From: Planctomycetota bacterium
GTDB taxonomy: Bacteria > Planctomycetota > Phycisphaerae > Phycisphaerales > SM1A02
Length of the DNA stretch: 64,000 bases
Assembly (NCBI GenBank): GCA_016873115.1
Contig: VGYB01000002.1
Coordinates: forward strand, 81,819 to 145,818
Direction: 5' to 3'
A program made the translations under genes and the position numbers. The notes under the pieces are model-generated. The model saw nothing but the letters and a program-made list of their open reading frames with translations. It had not been told where the DNA came from and searched no databases. Positions 1 to 8,153 of this stretch are shown one piece after another (within the stretch, counting starts at the first letter, position 1; every line of letters begins with the position of its first letter).

Positions 1-134
1 TTCACGCCCACGCTGGAGCCCTGAAGCGATCCATGCAGATCGGCGTCACGGTGACTGATGCTGTCCGTTCGGGACGATACCCTAACAAAGACCGAACATC
101 AGCGCAACCCAAGCACTCAACACCGAGGCCCGCC

Positions 135-851
135 ATGCTCGCCCCCGAACTCCTCGAACGCCTCGCCCTCATGCAGGATCCCTGGCAGCACCACGCCCCC
201 GTGCTGGCGCCGCCGTGGCAGCTGCCCCTGCATGGCGTCCATGAGTGGGTGCTGCACGGGCCCATCGACCAACCGCCCATGCATGCCTTCCTCGACATGG
301 TGGCTGCGGCGTTCGGTCACCAGTGCGGTGCTGCCGCGCATGACCAGCCCGCTGCACATGATGACGGCTCAGCATCGTGCGTGGCGTGGATCGGCCGGGC
401 GGTCATGCCATCGGCGGTGACCATGCATCGACGGGGCATGGACCTGCGACATCATGTGCAGGTTCCCGGGGCACGCACACCCGCTGAACGGCTCTGGGCG
501 TTCGAGGAAGCCGCTCGATCGGGTCGTTGCATTGCCATCGTCGTCGATGCCGGCGGATGGCAGGCCGCGATGGTGCGTCGGGCCCAACTCGCCAGTTCGT
601 GGCGACCCGACCGCACGCCGGTCCTTGCCTTGGCATGGCGTCCGCAGCACGAGGCTTCGGTACGCAGTGCCTGCACCACGCGCTGGCTGGTGCAGCCGAT
701 GCACGATCCAGCCACGGCCCATGCTCGTCCTGCCTGGTCCATCCAGTCGGTTCGGGATCGCCGCGGCATCCGTGATCACGCCGCCGCATGCAGCAGCCTG
801 CGCGAACCTGGCAGCAATGCATCCTCCATGCCGTGGTCGATCGCCTCCTGA
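135..851 (+). CDS. imuA: ImuA-like SOS mutagenesis accessory protein
   Basis: First gene of an imuA-imuB-dnaE2 translesion cassette. ImuA is a RecA/SulA-like accessory protein thought to bridge ImuB and the error-prone polymerase. The 238-aa product has no clear Walker A, but shows the family's middle region around residues 85-145 (CVAWIGRAVMPSAV, then RLWAFEEAARSGRCIAIVV), where other ImuA proteins align DNA-repair position with an alternating beta/alpha pattern. I chose the ATG at 135 over the in-frame ATG at 33 because GAGG at 125-128 sits six bases upstream and the family N-terminus begins near here. The main support for the name is the neighbouring imuB and dnaE2; the sequence alone is divergent. 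I looked for a LexA box in the 134 bases upstream and could not recognise one. Family identity is therefore probable rather than certain. Confidence 0.72.
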   Translation: MLAPELLERLALMQDPWQHHAPVLAPPWQLPLHGVHEWVLHGPIDQPPMHAFLDMVAAAFGHQCGAAAHDQPAAHDDGSASCVAWIGRAVMPSAVTMHRRGMDLRHHVQVPGARTPAERLWAFEEAARSGRCIAIVVDAGGWQAAMVRRAQLASSWRPDRTPVLALAWRPQHEASVRSACTTRWLVQPMHDPATAHARPAWSIQSVRDRRGIRDHAAACSSLREPGSNASSMPWSIAS

Positions 852-863
852 TGGGCATGCACC

Positions 864-2456
864 ATGCAACGCTTCCTCGTGATCACGCTGCCGCACTGGT
901 CGGTCACGGCACGCGCACGCCTGGTGCAAGCGCCCGTCGTGGTCGTGGTCCGCCGCAAGGGTGCGCTCATGGTGCATGCCGCGAGCAGGCAGGCGCGTGC
1001 CGATGGCGTGGAGCGGGGCATGCCACTGGCCCAGGCCAAGGCGCTGCTGCAGTGCGAACCCCATGAGCTGGAACACGATCCCGCTGCCGATCATCGCGCA
1101 TTGCACACCTTGGCACGCTGGTGCCATCGGATCTCGCCCTTGGTCCAGCTCGTGCACGATGATGATCCGGCTGCACTCGTCATCGACCTGACTGGCCTCG
1201 AGCGCGTGCATCGTGGCGAGGATCGCCTGCTGGTCCGGCTGCGCTCGCACATGGACCGCTTCAGGGTCGAGTGCACCCTGTGGACGGCATCCACGCAGGC
1301 GGCCGCCAGCGCTGCGGGCTGGGCTGCACCAAGCGGCCACGACGGCATCATCAAGCACGGCGAGGAGCGCTGGCGCACCCGCGCCTGCCCGGTCAGCGCC
1401 CTTCGAATCGATCCTGAGCTCGTGGCCATGCTGCATGAAGTCAATGTGCGCACGCTCGATGACCTTCGTCAGGTGCAGCGCGCGCAGGTCGCGCCGCGCT
1501 TCGGCCAGCGCTTGCTCGATCGGCTCGATGCCATCCAAGGATTGGTGCTCGAACCGTTCCGGGCAATCCGCTGCGTGCCCGACATCCAAGGCGAGGTCAT
1601 CTTCGACGGTCCATGCCCGCAGGTGGAGGCGCTCTGCCGGGCCATGCAGTCCTGCTTCGAGCAGATCTGCACGCAGTTGCAGGACCGTGGCCGCGGCGCA
1701 CGCACCTTCACGGTGCGCGTGCAGTGCAGCGACCTTCCGCAGCATGCATGGACCATCCGCTGCACGCAGCCGATCCGTTCGTGGGACGCCGTGCGACCGC
1801 TCGTCTTGCCTTCCCTGCAGGATCTGCCGCTTGGGCATGGCGTGGAGGGGGTCCAGGTGATCGCACGAAGCCTGCGGCGCGTGGCACCGGTGCAGGTTGG
1901 CCTGCAGGGCACGCGTACCGCGGGTGAGCACGGCGCACTCTGGATCGACAGCCTGCGCGAACGATTCGGGGCGGATGCGGTGTGTGTACCCCGGGTGCGT
2001 GCCGTGCGCCGCCACGCATGGCACGAAGGCACCGTGGCGATCGATGCCTTCACCGAAGGCGACCGTGATGGCGTCGACGGCGTCAACAGGATCGATGATG
2101 CCCACGGCATGCATGGCGTGGATCCAACCCGTGCTTCCATGCACGCACTCGCCAGCGAGCCATCTTGCCCGTGGCCACGGCCTGAGCGCATCACCGTGAC
2201 ACGCCATGGCCCCGATGCCCCATGGCCCACCCCGCCCGCCCATTTCCTCTGGCGTGGCACGGCGTGGCACATCCTCGGCTGCCAGGGGCCACAGCGCCTG
2301 GCTGGTGCATGGTGGCACGCGCAGGATCCAGGCACGCGGGATCACTGGCGTGTCCATGCTGCACCATCGACAGTGGATCCATCGGGTGACCATGCATGGC
2401 TTGCCCTGGTCAGGCACGATGATGGCTCGTGGTGGGTACACGGGGCATGGACATGA
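864..2456 (+). CDS. imuB: ImuB, catalytically inactive Y-family polymerase homolog
   Basis: ImuB is a Y-family DNA polymerase relative that has lost its catalytic carboxylates and serves as the hub that ties ImuA and DnaE2 to the beta clamp. The 530-aa protein begins with the Y-family palm (FLVITLPHWSV), in which the aspartate of the usual IDxDxFF motif is absent. The second motif reads VIDLTGLERV near residue 106 instead of the active SIDExFLD. A thumb-like helix-hairpin region follows around residues 190-215 (LHEVNVRTLDDL). The C-terminal half contains the little-finger and a tail typical of ImuB. It starts 12 bases after imuA and its TGA overlaps the dnaE2 ATG (ATGA at 2453-2456), which indicates translational coupling. 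The missing active-site residues are a family trait, not damage. Confidence 0.87.
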   Translation: MQRFLVITLPHWSVTARARLVQAPVVVVVRRKGALMVHAASRQARADGVERGMPLAQAKALLQCEPHELEHDPAADHRALHTLARWCHRISPLVQLVHDDDPAALVIDLTGLERVHRGEDRLLVRLRSHMDRFRVECTLWTASTQAAASAAGWAAPSGHDGIIKHGEERWRTRACPVSALRIDPELVAMLHEVNVRTLDDLRQVQRAQVAPRFGQRLLDRLDAIQGLVLEPFRAIRCVPDIQGEVIFDGPCPQVEALCRAMQSCFEQICTQLQDRGRGARTFTVRVQCSDLPQHAWTIRCTQPIRSWDAVRPLVLPSLQDLPLGHGVEGVQVIARSLRRVAPVQVGLQGTRTAGEHGALWIDSLRERFGADAVCVPRVRAVRRHAWHEGTVAIDAFTEGDRDGVDGVNRIDDAHGMHGVDPTRASMHALASEPSCPWPRPERITVTRHGPDAPWPTPPAHFLWRGTAWHILGCQGPQRLAGAWWHAQDPGTRDHWRVHAAPSTVDPSGDHAWLALVRHDDGSWWVHGAWT

Positions 2457-5400
2457 GCGCATCGCTCCATCCCGGGGCATCGGTCGCCGTGGATGTCATC
2501 AGTTCGTTCAGCTTCCTCGAAGGGGCAAGCCAGCCCGAGGAACTGGTACGCCGGGCAGCCGCGCTCGGCGTGCAGACGATCGCCATCGCCGATCGGCACA
2601 CGCTGGCTGGTGCCGTGCGTACCCATGTGGCTGCACGCGATGCGGGAATCCGCACGATCGTCGCGGCAAGGGTGGCGGTTGAGGTCGGGATCGAGCCTGC
2701 GGCCACCATGGCGACCGATGGCCATGCCGTGAATCCTGCCACGACCGATGATGCGAATCCTGCCCCGAACATTGCCGAGCCCATCGACCTGATCCTGCTG
2801 TGCATGGATCACGGTGGGTACAGCAGGCTCTGCCAGCTCATCACGCTCAGGCATGCGGGTACGAAACGCCTTGTTTGGCACGATCTCGATGGCCGGCTCG
2901 ACGGCCTGCATGCGATCGTGGTTCCGCGGCGTGGCCTGCAGCTGGCCACGTCAACCTTCCAGCAGGCCGTGGCCGATCTGGCGCGGCGTGCCCCGGGCAG
3001 GGTGTCGCTGGCACTCTCGAACACCGCCGAGGGCGATGACGATCACCGATGGTGGCAATCCTGCATGCTTGCCGAGCATCTCGGCATACCTGTGGTTGCA
3101 ACGCATCCCGCGCACATGCATGTGCCCGAGCGCCAGATGGCCCACGATGTCCTGTGCTGCATCCGCCACGGCACCACCCTTGAGCGCGCAGGTGCGTTGC
3201 TCGCCCCCAATGCCGAGCGATTCCTGCGCTCACCGCACGAACTGCAGGCCATCCATGCCGGCGTACCGCACGCGCTGGATCGGGCACAGGCCATCGCCAC
3301 GGCCTGTGCGAGTTTCGACCTTGGCCAGGTCAGGCACCGTTCGCCGCGTGAACTCGTGCCCCACGGCCACACGCCCATGTCCTGGCTGCGTGTGCGGACC
3401 TGGCAGGGCGCCGCCGAGCGGCATCCCGATGGCGTTCCCGAGCGCGTGCGTACGCTCATCGAGCATGAATTCACGCTGATCGAGGACCTCGACTACGCGC
3501 CGTTCTTCCTGACCGTCGACGACATCGTGCGTTTCGCCCGTTCACGCGGGATCCTCTGCCAAGGGCGTGGTGCCGCCGCCAACAGCGCTGTCTGCTGGTG
3601 CCTGGGGATCACTGCGGTGGATCCTGCGCGCGTCGACATGCTGTTCGAGCGCTTCGTGAGCCGTGAGCGCAACGAGCCCCCCGACATCGATGTCGACTTC
3701 GAGCACGAGCGCCGCGAGGAGGTGATCCAGTACATCTATGGCCGCTTCGGCCGCGAGCGTGCAGCACTCTGCGCCGAGGCCGTCTGCATGCGTGGCCGCA
3801 TGGCCGTGCGCGAGGTCGCCAAGGCCATGGGATTCCCGGCCGATGCGGTCGATCGCATGGCGCGCGGCATCGATCGCTGGATGGGCCATGGCGGCGATCG
3901 CGACGATCAGGCATCGATCCTGGCCGCGCTCGAGGAAGCTGGGTTCAGGCCGAGTGATCGGGGCATCACGCAGCTGGCCTCGATTGCCGCCACGCTCATC
4001 GGATTCCCGCGGCATCTGTCGCAGCATGTGGGCGGCTTCGTGCTCAGTGATGAACCACTCTGCACCCTCGTGCCCGTGCGCGATGCCGCCATGCCCGGCC
4101 GCAGCATCATCGAATGGGACAAGGACGACATCGAGGCCATGGGGATCCTGAAGGTCGATGTGCTGGCCCTGGGCATGCTCACCTGCATCCGCAAGGCACT
4201 CGACATGGTCGCACGATGCGGCACCCCGATGGCCATGCACCAGGTGCCGGCCGAGGATGCGGTGACCTACGACATGCTCTGCCGCGCCGACAGCGTGGGG
4301 GTGTTCCAAGTCGAGAGCCGTGCGCAAATGAGCATGCTGCCGCGCCTGAAGCCGCGCCGGTGGTACGACCTCGTGGTGCAGGTGGCCATCGTCCGGCCGG
4401 GTCCGATCCACGGCAAGATGGTGCATCCGTACCTGCGCCGCCGCAGCGGCCAGGAACCAATCGAGTTTCCCGATGACGGAGTGCGGCGCGTGCTCGAGCG
4501 CACGCTCGGTGTGCCGCTCTTCCAGGAACAGGCCATGGCGCTTGCCGTGGTCGCCGCCGGGTTCACTCCCGGCGAGGCCGATGCCCTGCGCCGTGCGATC
4601 GCCGCATGGAAGCGGCGCGGCGACGAGATCGCGCGCTTCGAACGCCGGCTCATCGAAGGCATGGTCGGCCGTGGCTACGGGCAGGCCTTCGCCGAGCAGG
4701 TCTTCACGCAGATCAAGGGGTTCTCTGGGTACGGCTTCCCCGAAAGCCACGCGGCGAGCTTCGCACATCTGGTCTATGTGAGCGCCTGGCTCAAGTGCCA
4801 CCATCCGGCCGCCTTCACGGCGGCGCTCCTCAACAGCCAACCCATGGGGTTCTATGCGCCCGCGCAGCTTGTGCGCGATGCCCAGGAGCATGGCGTGCAG
4901 ATCCGACAGGTCGATGCCGTGCACAGCGATTGGGACTGCACGCTCGAACGGCACAGGGCAACGCACGCGCCGGCAGGGCCCGACGCTCGATGGCAGGCAG
5001 CATCGCGTGGCCGGCATCATGGCGATCCGCCGCAGCAAGGCTGGGCCCTACGGCTCGGCATGCGCATGGTGCGCGGGCTGTCCGAGCGCGATGCGCTGGC
5101 GATCCACCAGTCGGTGCGCGAGCATGGACCGCGGCAGGGCATGATGTCACTCTGGCGCACCAGCCGTGCAAGCCTGGCCTCGCTGCGGGCGCTTGCCCGT
5201 GCCGATGCCTTCCGGGGCATGGGCCTCGATCGGCAGCAGGCGCTCTGGCAGGTGCGCGCCCTCAAGGAGCGCGATGGTCCGCTGCACGAGCAGTGGGTCG
5301 CCTCGTCCAAGCGCAGCGCCACGCTCTGGGACACGCTCGAAGAGCCGGCCGAACTCCCACCGGTCGCGGCACCGGCCACAGTGCTGGCCGATTACGGCTC

Positions 5401-5803
5401 GATCGGCTTGAGCCTCAAGGCCCATCCGATCTCGTTCCTTCGCGGCTGGCTCGCGCGGCAGGGGTGCGTGCCATGCGCGCTCGTGCGCTGTGACCAGGCG
5501 CTGCCCACGCGCAGTCGTGCAGCCATGGCAGGGCTCGTCCTGGTGCGCCAGCGGCCATCGACCGCCAAGGGCACGATGTTCCTGACGATCGAGGATGAAT
5601 CGGGATCGGCCAACGTGATTGTGCGGCCCAAGGTCCACGAGCGCTTCCGTCGCGCGATCCGGGCAAGTTCGGCCCTCATCGTGCAGGGTCGCATCGAGCG
5701 CCGTGATGGCGTCTCGCACCTGCTCGCACGCAGCGTGCAGGGGATCGATGACGCACGCGCCGAGCACGGACCGGTCACGATGCACTCACGCGACTTCCGT
5801 TGA
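2453..5803 (+). CDS. dnaE2: Error-prone DNA polymerase DnaE2 (ImuC)
   Basis: Alpha-subunit-type C-family DNA polymerase used for translesion synthesis with ImuA/ImuB. The product has 1116 residues, close to the family norm. The palm motif PDIDVDF lies at residues 410-416, carrying two catalytic aspartates (D413, D415). The PHP region occupies roughly the first 215 residues, an HhH region lies near 800-950, and an OB-fold lies near 1022-1095 (TIEDESGSANVIV). The protein ends in SRDFR, close to the terminal RDFH/RDFR hallmark of DnaE2. The PHP domain is degenerate: the usual HxH after the first strand reads VIS, and ITDH is IADR, so metal-dependent proofreading is unlikely. The ATG at 2453 overlaps the imuB stop; an in-frame ATG at 2447 is an alternative. 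It is the last gene of the cassette. Confidence 0.95.
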   Translation: MSASLHPGASVAVDVISSFSFLEGASQPEELVRRAAALGVQTIAIADRHTLAGAVRTHVAARDAGIRTIVAARVAVEVGIEPAATMATDGHAVNPATTDDANPAPNIAEPIDLILLCMDHGGYSRLCQLITLRHAGTKRLVWHDLDGRLDGLHAIVVPRRGLQLATSTFQQAVADLARRAPGRVSLALSNTAEGDDDHRWWQSCMLAEHLGIPVVATHPAHMHVPERQMAHDVLCCIRHGTTLERAGALLAPNAERFLRSPHELQAIHAGVPHALDRAQAIATACASFDLGQVRHRSPRELVPHGHTPMSWLRVRTWQGAAERHPDGVPERVRTLIEHEFTLIEDLDYAPFFLTVDDIVRFARSRGILCQGRGAAANSAVCWCLGITAVDPARVDMLFERFVSRERNEPPDIDVDFEHERREEVIQYIYGRFGRERAALCAEAVCMRGRMAVREVAKAMGFPADAVDRMARGIDRWMGHGGDRDDQASILAALEEAGFRPSDRGITQLASIAATLIGFPRHLSQHVGGFVLSDEPLCTLVPVRDAAMPGRSIIEWDKDDIEAMGILKVDVLALGMLTCIRKALDMVARCGTPMAMHQVPAEDAVTYDMLCRADSVGVFQVESRAQMSMLPRLKPRRWYDLVVQVAIVRPGPIHGKMVHPYLRRRSGQEPIEFPDDGVRRVLERTLGVPLFQEQAMALAVVAAGFTPGEADALRRAIAAWKRRGDEIARFERRLIEGMVGRGYGQAFAEQVFTQIKGFSGYGFPESHAASFAHLVYVSAWLKCHHPAAFTAALLNSQPMGFYAPAQLVRDAQEHGVQIRQVDAVHSDWDCTLERHRATHAPAGPDARWQAASRGRHHGDPPQQGWALRLGMRMVRGLSERDALAIHQSVREHGPRQGMMSLWRTSRASLASLRALARADAFRGMGLDRQQALWQVRALKERDGPLHEQWVASSKRSATLWDTLEEPAELPPVAAPATVLADYGSIGLSLKAHPISFLRGWLARQGCVPCALVRCDQALPTRSRAAMAGLVLVRQRPSTAKGTMFLTIEDESGSANVIVRPKVHERFRRAIRASSALIVQGRIERRDGVSHLLARSVQGIDDARAEHGPVTMHSRDFR

Positions 5804-5884
5804 GCGAAGGCCCAGGCGGGAATCCTGACGCGCGCCCCCTGTGCGATGCGTGGAGCGCCAGCGGGCTTCACCGGGTCATGGTCC

Positions 5885-7183
5885 TCAGTGGCGCGGCTTG
5901 GGACCGCGCAGGAGGTACGCGGGTGGGATCTCCGGTGCCGGGCCTGGATCCCACTGGCCGGCACCCCGGTCGATCATCACGCAGGTGAGGTAGTCCATGA
6001 GCTGGCAGTTCGGATCGATGCCACCAGCGCGGATCCAGCCCCACATGCCCGGGTACTGCACCGGTGGCTTCGGCTGCATCGAGGGCAGGAAGTCATGCGA
6101 GATGGGTGCTCGGTAGTTGAGGTACGGCCAGCTGCCGAAGCACTCCCACGGCTGGAGCACATCCAGCGACTTTGCACCGTTGACGAAGATCCGGTCGGGA
6201 TCGAACGGCATCCATCCTGTTCCGGGTAGGTACGCCTCGGCCCAGCACCCGAGCCTGAACTGCGGCATGCCGCCGGTGATGGTCCCTTGCGGGGCCTCGA
6301 TCATGCCGAGCACCGGTCGCGCAGGAATCCCCGCCGCGCGCAGCGTGGCCACACAGGCCGCGCACAGGTCGTAGACCGACCCCTTGCGCGACTCCATCAC
6401 GGCTGCAGCACCCTGCAGCTGGAAGCCACGGGTGGCCGTGGTGTCGGTGATGTTGCCGAAGCTGTCGACGCCCCGGAACCAGAGCACCGTGTGCCGCACG
6501 AGGTCCTTGGTCGCGAGCCAGATCGGGACATCCTTGAGCTTCCCACCGGAGACCGACTGCACATGCTGCGCAAAGCGCGGGTCATCGCTCTCGATCGCCA
6601 CCGACGGCTTGAGCCAAGGCTCGACCTCGGCGGGCCATGATCTGGGCCAGGTCACGCGCTGCGCCTGATCCTCGTCCACGAGACTCGACCAGACCTGCAC
6701 GCGCCACTGCAACTCCCACTGAATCGACTGGCAACTCACGGCGCCGGTGTCGAGCGTGACCAGGCGCGTGCCGCCCTGCGAATCGGCCATCGAGACCTGG
6801 ATCGATCGGCGCGGCCCACCGGTGAGCGTGGTGGTCGCACGGAGGCTCGACAGATCCACGCGCGACCAGGTGTCCAGGGTGGACATCGAGAGCGCCAGGC
6901 GATTGGTCGTCAAGCGCATCGTCTCGGTGTTGCTTGCGACCCCGCCCTCCTGGAAGGCCGGGATGCCGAGCACCTGCACACGGAAGGTCATGTCGTAGAG
7001 CCACGGATCGACGCGCCAAGCCGGCGGAGCAGGGGGTCGGCCGGCAAGATCGCTGACGCCCGGCGCGGGCGGCGGCGACTGGAGCCGTGCGGGCCACGGC
7101 AGGCTCGCCACGAGAGCCGTGCCGAGGAAGCCGCGCCGATCGATCCCGAGCGCCTGCTTGGACTCGCGCACCGAACGGTCCAT
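5885..7183 (-). CDS. Tat-exported transglutaminase-fold protein, probably catalytically dead
   Basis: The 432-aa protein starts with a twin-arginine-type signal (DRRGFLG at residues 15-21, then a short hydrophobic stretch), so export as a folded protein is likely. The C-terminal half is a transglutaminase-like papain fold. It shows LRAAGIPARPVLG and then WAEAYLPGTGWMPFDP, both typical framework motifs. Aligned by eye, however, the catalytic Cys position after RKGS is Val270 and the catalytic His position before the CW pair is Gly312; only the third residue, Asp328, is kept. This suggests a binding or scaffold role rather than peptidase or crosslinking activity. The N-terminal half (about residues 60-240) is beta-rich and resembles the domain that precedes transglutaminase cores in DUF3488/TgpA-like proteins. 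It follows mlaE with a four-base gap and is probably co-transcribed with it. Confidence 0.7.
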   Translation of the reverse strand: MDRSVRESKQALGIDRRGFLGTALVASLPWPARLQSPPPAPGVSDLAGRPPAPPAWRVDPWLYDMTFRVQVLGIPAFQEGGVASNTETMRLTTNRLALSMSTLDTWSRVDLSSLRATTTLTGGPRRSIQVSMADSQGGTRLVTLDTGAVSCQSIQWELQWRVQVWSSLVDEDQAQRVTWPRSWPAEVEPWLKPSVAIESDDPRFAQHVQSVSGGKLKDVPIWLATKDLVRHTVLWFRGVDSFGNITDTTATRGFQLQGAAAVMESRKGSVYDLCAACVATLRAAGIPARPVLGMIEAPQGTITGGMPQFRLGCWAEAYLPGTGWMPFDPDRIFVNGAKSLDVLQPWECFGSWPYLNYRAPISHDFLPSMQPKPPVQYPGMWGWIRAGGIDPNCQLMDYLTCVMIDRGAGQWDPGPAPEIPPAYLLRGPKPRH

Positions 7184-7187
7184 GGCT

Positions 7188-8018
7188 TCAACCGAAGACG
7201 CTCGGCGCATCAGGCACCAGGATGATGAACACGGTGTTGAGGAACTCGGCCAGCACCAGGTTTGCGGCGATGATCGCGATGAAGCTCGTGACGAACGAGC
7301 TGGTGGCGGCCTGACCGACGCCCGCCGCACCGGGCTGGCAGGTGAAGCCTCGGAAGCAGGCGATCGCACCGATGCAGAGCCCGAAGACGGTGGCCTTGAC
7401 CAGCCCGTTGATCGGATCGAGCAGGTAGACGATTTGCTGGACGTAATGCCAGAATTCCGCGTCGGCCACGCCGAAGATGCGCACCGACACCAGCCAGGCG
7501 CCCGCGGTTCCCAGCGCATCGCTGAAGATGGTCAGGATCGGGGTCATGATGACGCACGCCACGATGCGTGGAACCACCAGGATCCGGATCGGGTCTGCAT
7601 CCATCGCACGCATGGCATCGAGCTGCTCGGTGATGCGCATGGTGCCGAGTTCCGCACTGAGCGCGCCGCCCACACGCCCGGCGACCATGACCGCGCTGAG
7701 CACCGGCCCGATCTGCTTGCAGACGCTCACCACGATCACCCCGCCGATGCGGTCTTCCTGCCCGATGGCCTGAAACTGGTCGAAGCCCTCGAGCACCAGG
7801 ATCATGCCGATGAAGGCGCCAGTGATCCCGACCACCGGGATCGACAGGACGCCGACCGAATAGAGCTGCGGGAAGATGAGGCTCGGTCGAAGGCAGCGCG
7901 CCGGGTGGGCGATCAGTCGCTGCACCGCGGCCATGAAGAACAGCATGAACTCGCCAAAGCCTGAAACGGCGTCATAGGTGGCCGCACCGACCTTGGAGAC
8001 TGCGTGCCCGACGGCCAT
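7188..8018 (-). CDS. mlaE: MlaE-family ABC transporter permease
   Basis: Inner-membrane permease of the MlaE/YrbE family, which with an MlaF-type ATPase and an MCE-domain protein moves phospholipids between the membranes of diderm bacteria. The 276-aa protein has five to six hydrophobic segments and the conserved core running from GAFIGMILVLEGF through GPVLSAVMVAGRVGGALSAELGTM and ITEQLDAM. The ATG at 8018 has GGAG about 14 bases upstream; the frame stays open to a TTG at 8093, but those extra residues are not family-like. No mlaF or mlaD homolog is next to it; instead an exported transglutaminase-fold gene follows after four bases, so the partner subunits must be encoded elsewhere. Family assignment is firm; the cargo is inferred from the family. 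Confidence 0.92.
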   Translation of the reverse strand: MAVGHAVSKVGAATYDAVSGFGEFMLFFMAAVQRLIAHPARCLRPSLIFPQLYSVGVLSIPVVGITGAFIGMILVLEGFDQFQAIGQEDRIGGVIVVSVCKQIGPVLSAVMVAGRVGGALSAELGTMRITEQLDAMRAMDADPIRILVVPRIVACVIMTPILTIFSDALGTAGAWLVSVRIFGVADAEFWHYVQQIVYLLDPINGLVKATVFGLCIGAIACFRGFTCQPGAAGVGQAATSSFVTSFIAIIAANLVLAEFLNTVFIILVPDAPSVFG

Positions 8019-8098
8019 GGCAGGAGGGTACTCCAGCGGGGCCGGTCGTCGCGCTGGGTTGATTGGTTTCGCGGCGGATTGAATGCTTGCCAATGGAA

Positions 8099-8127
8099 GC
8101 GGGCGCCCGGCGAAACCGGGCGCCCGC
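8099..8127 (-). terminator. Strong GC hairpin downstream of the lamin-tail/dockerin gene
   Basis: A perfect 12-bp stem (8099-8110 with 8116-8127) closes a CGAAA loop 27 bases beyond the stop of the secreted-protein gene ending at 8154. There is no U-tract on the minus strand. It is very probably the transcript end of that gene and insulates mlaE, whose ATG lies 80 bases further on. Confidence 0.75.
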
Positions 8128-8153
8128 GAAGGCAGGCAGGACTCAACCGAGCG

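Noticed and set aside
1..134. LexA/SOS box upstream of imuA
   Set aside because: No CTGT-N8-ACAG, GAAC-N4-GTTC or GTTC-N7-GTTC match was found; scattered GTTC and GAAC halves are not at operator spacing.
369..2480. 703-aa minus-strand open frame
   Set aside because: It is the opposite strand of imuA/imuB. Long shadow frames are common at this GC content; the composition is Ala/Arg/His-rich without domains.
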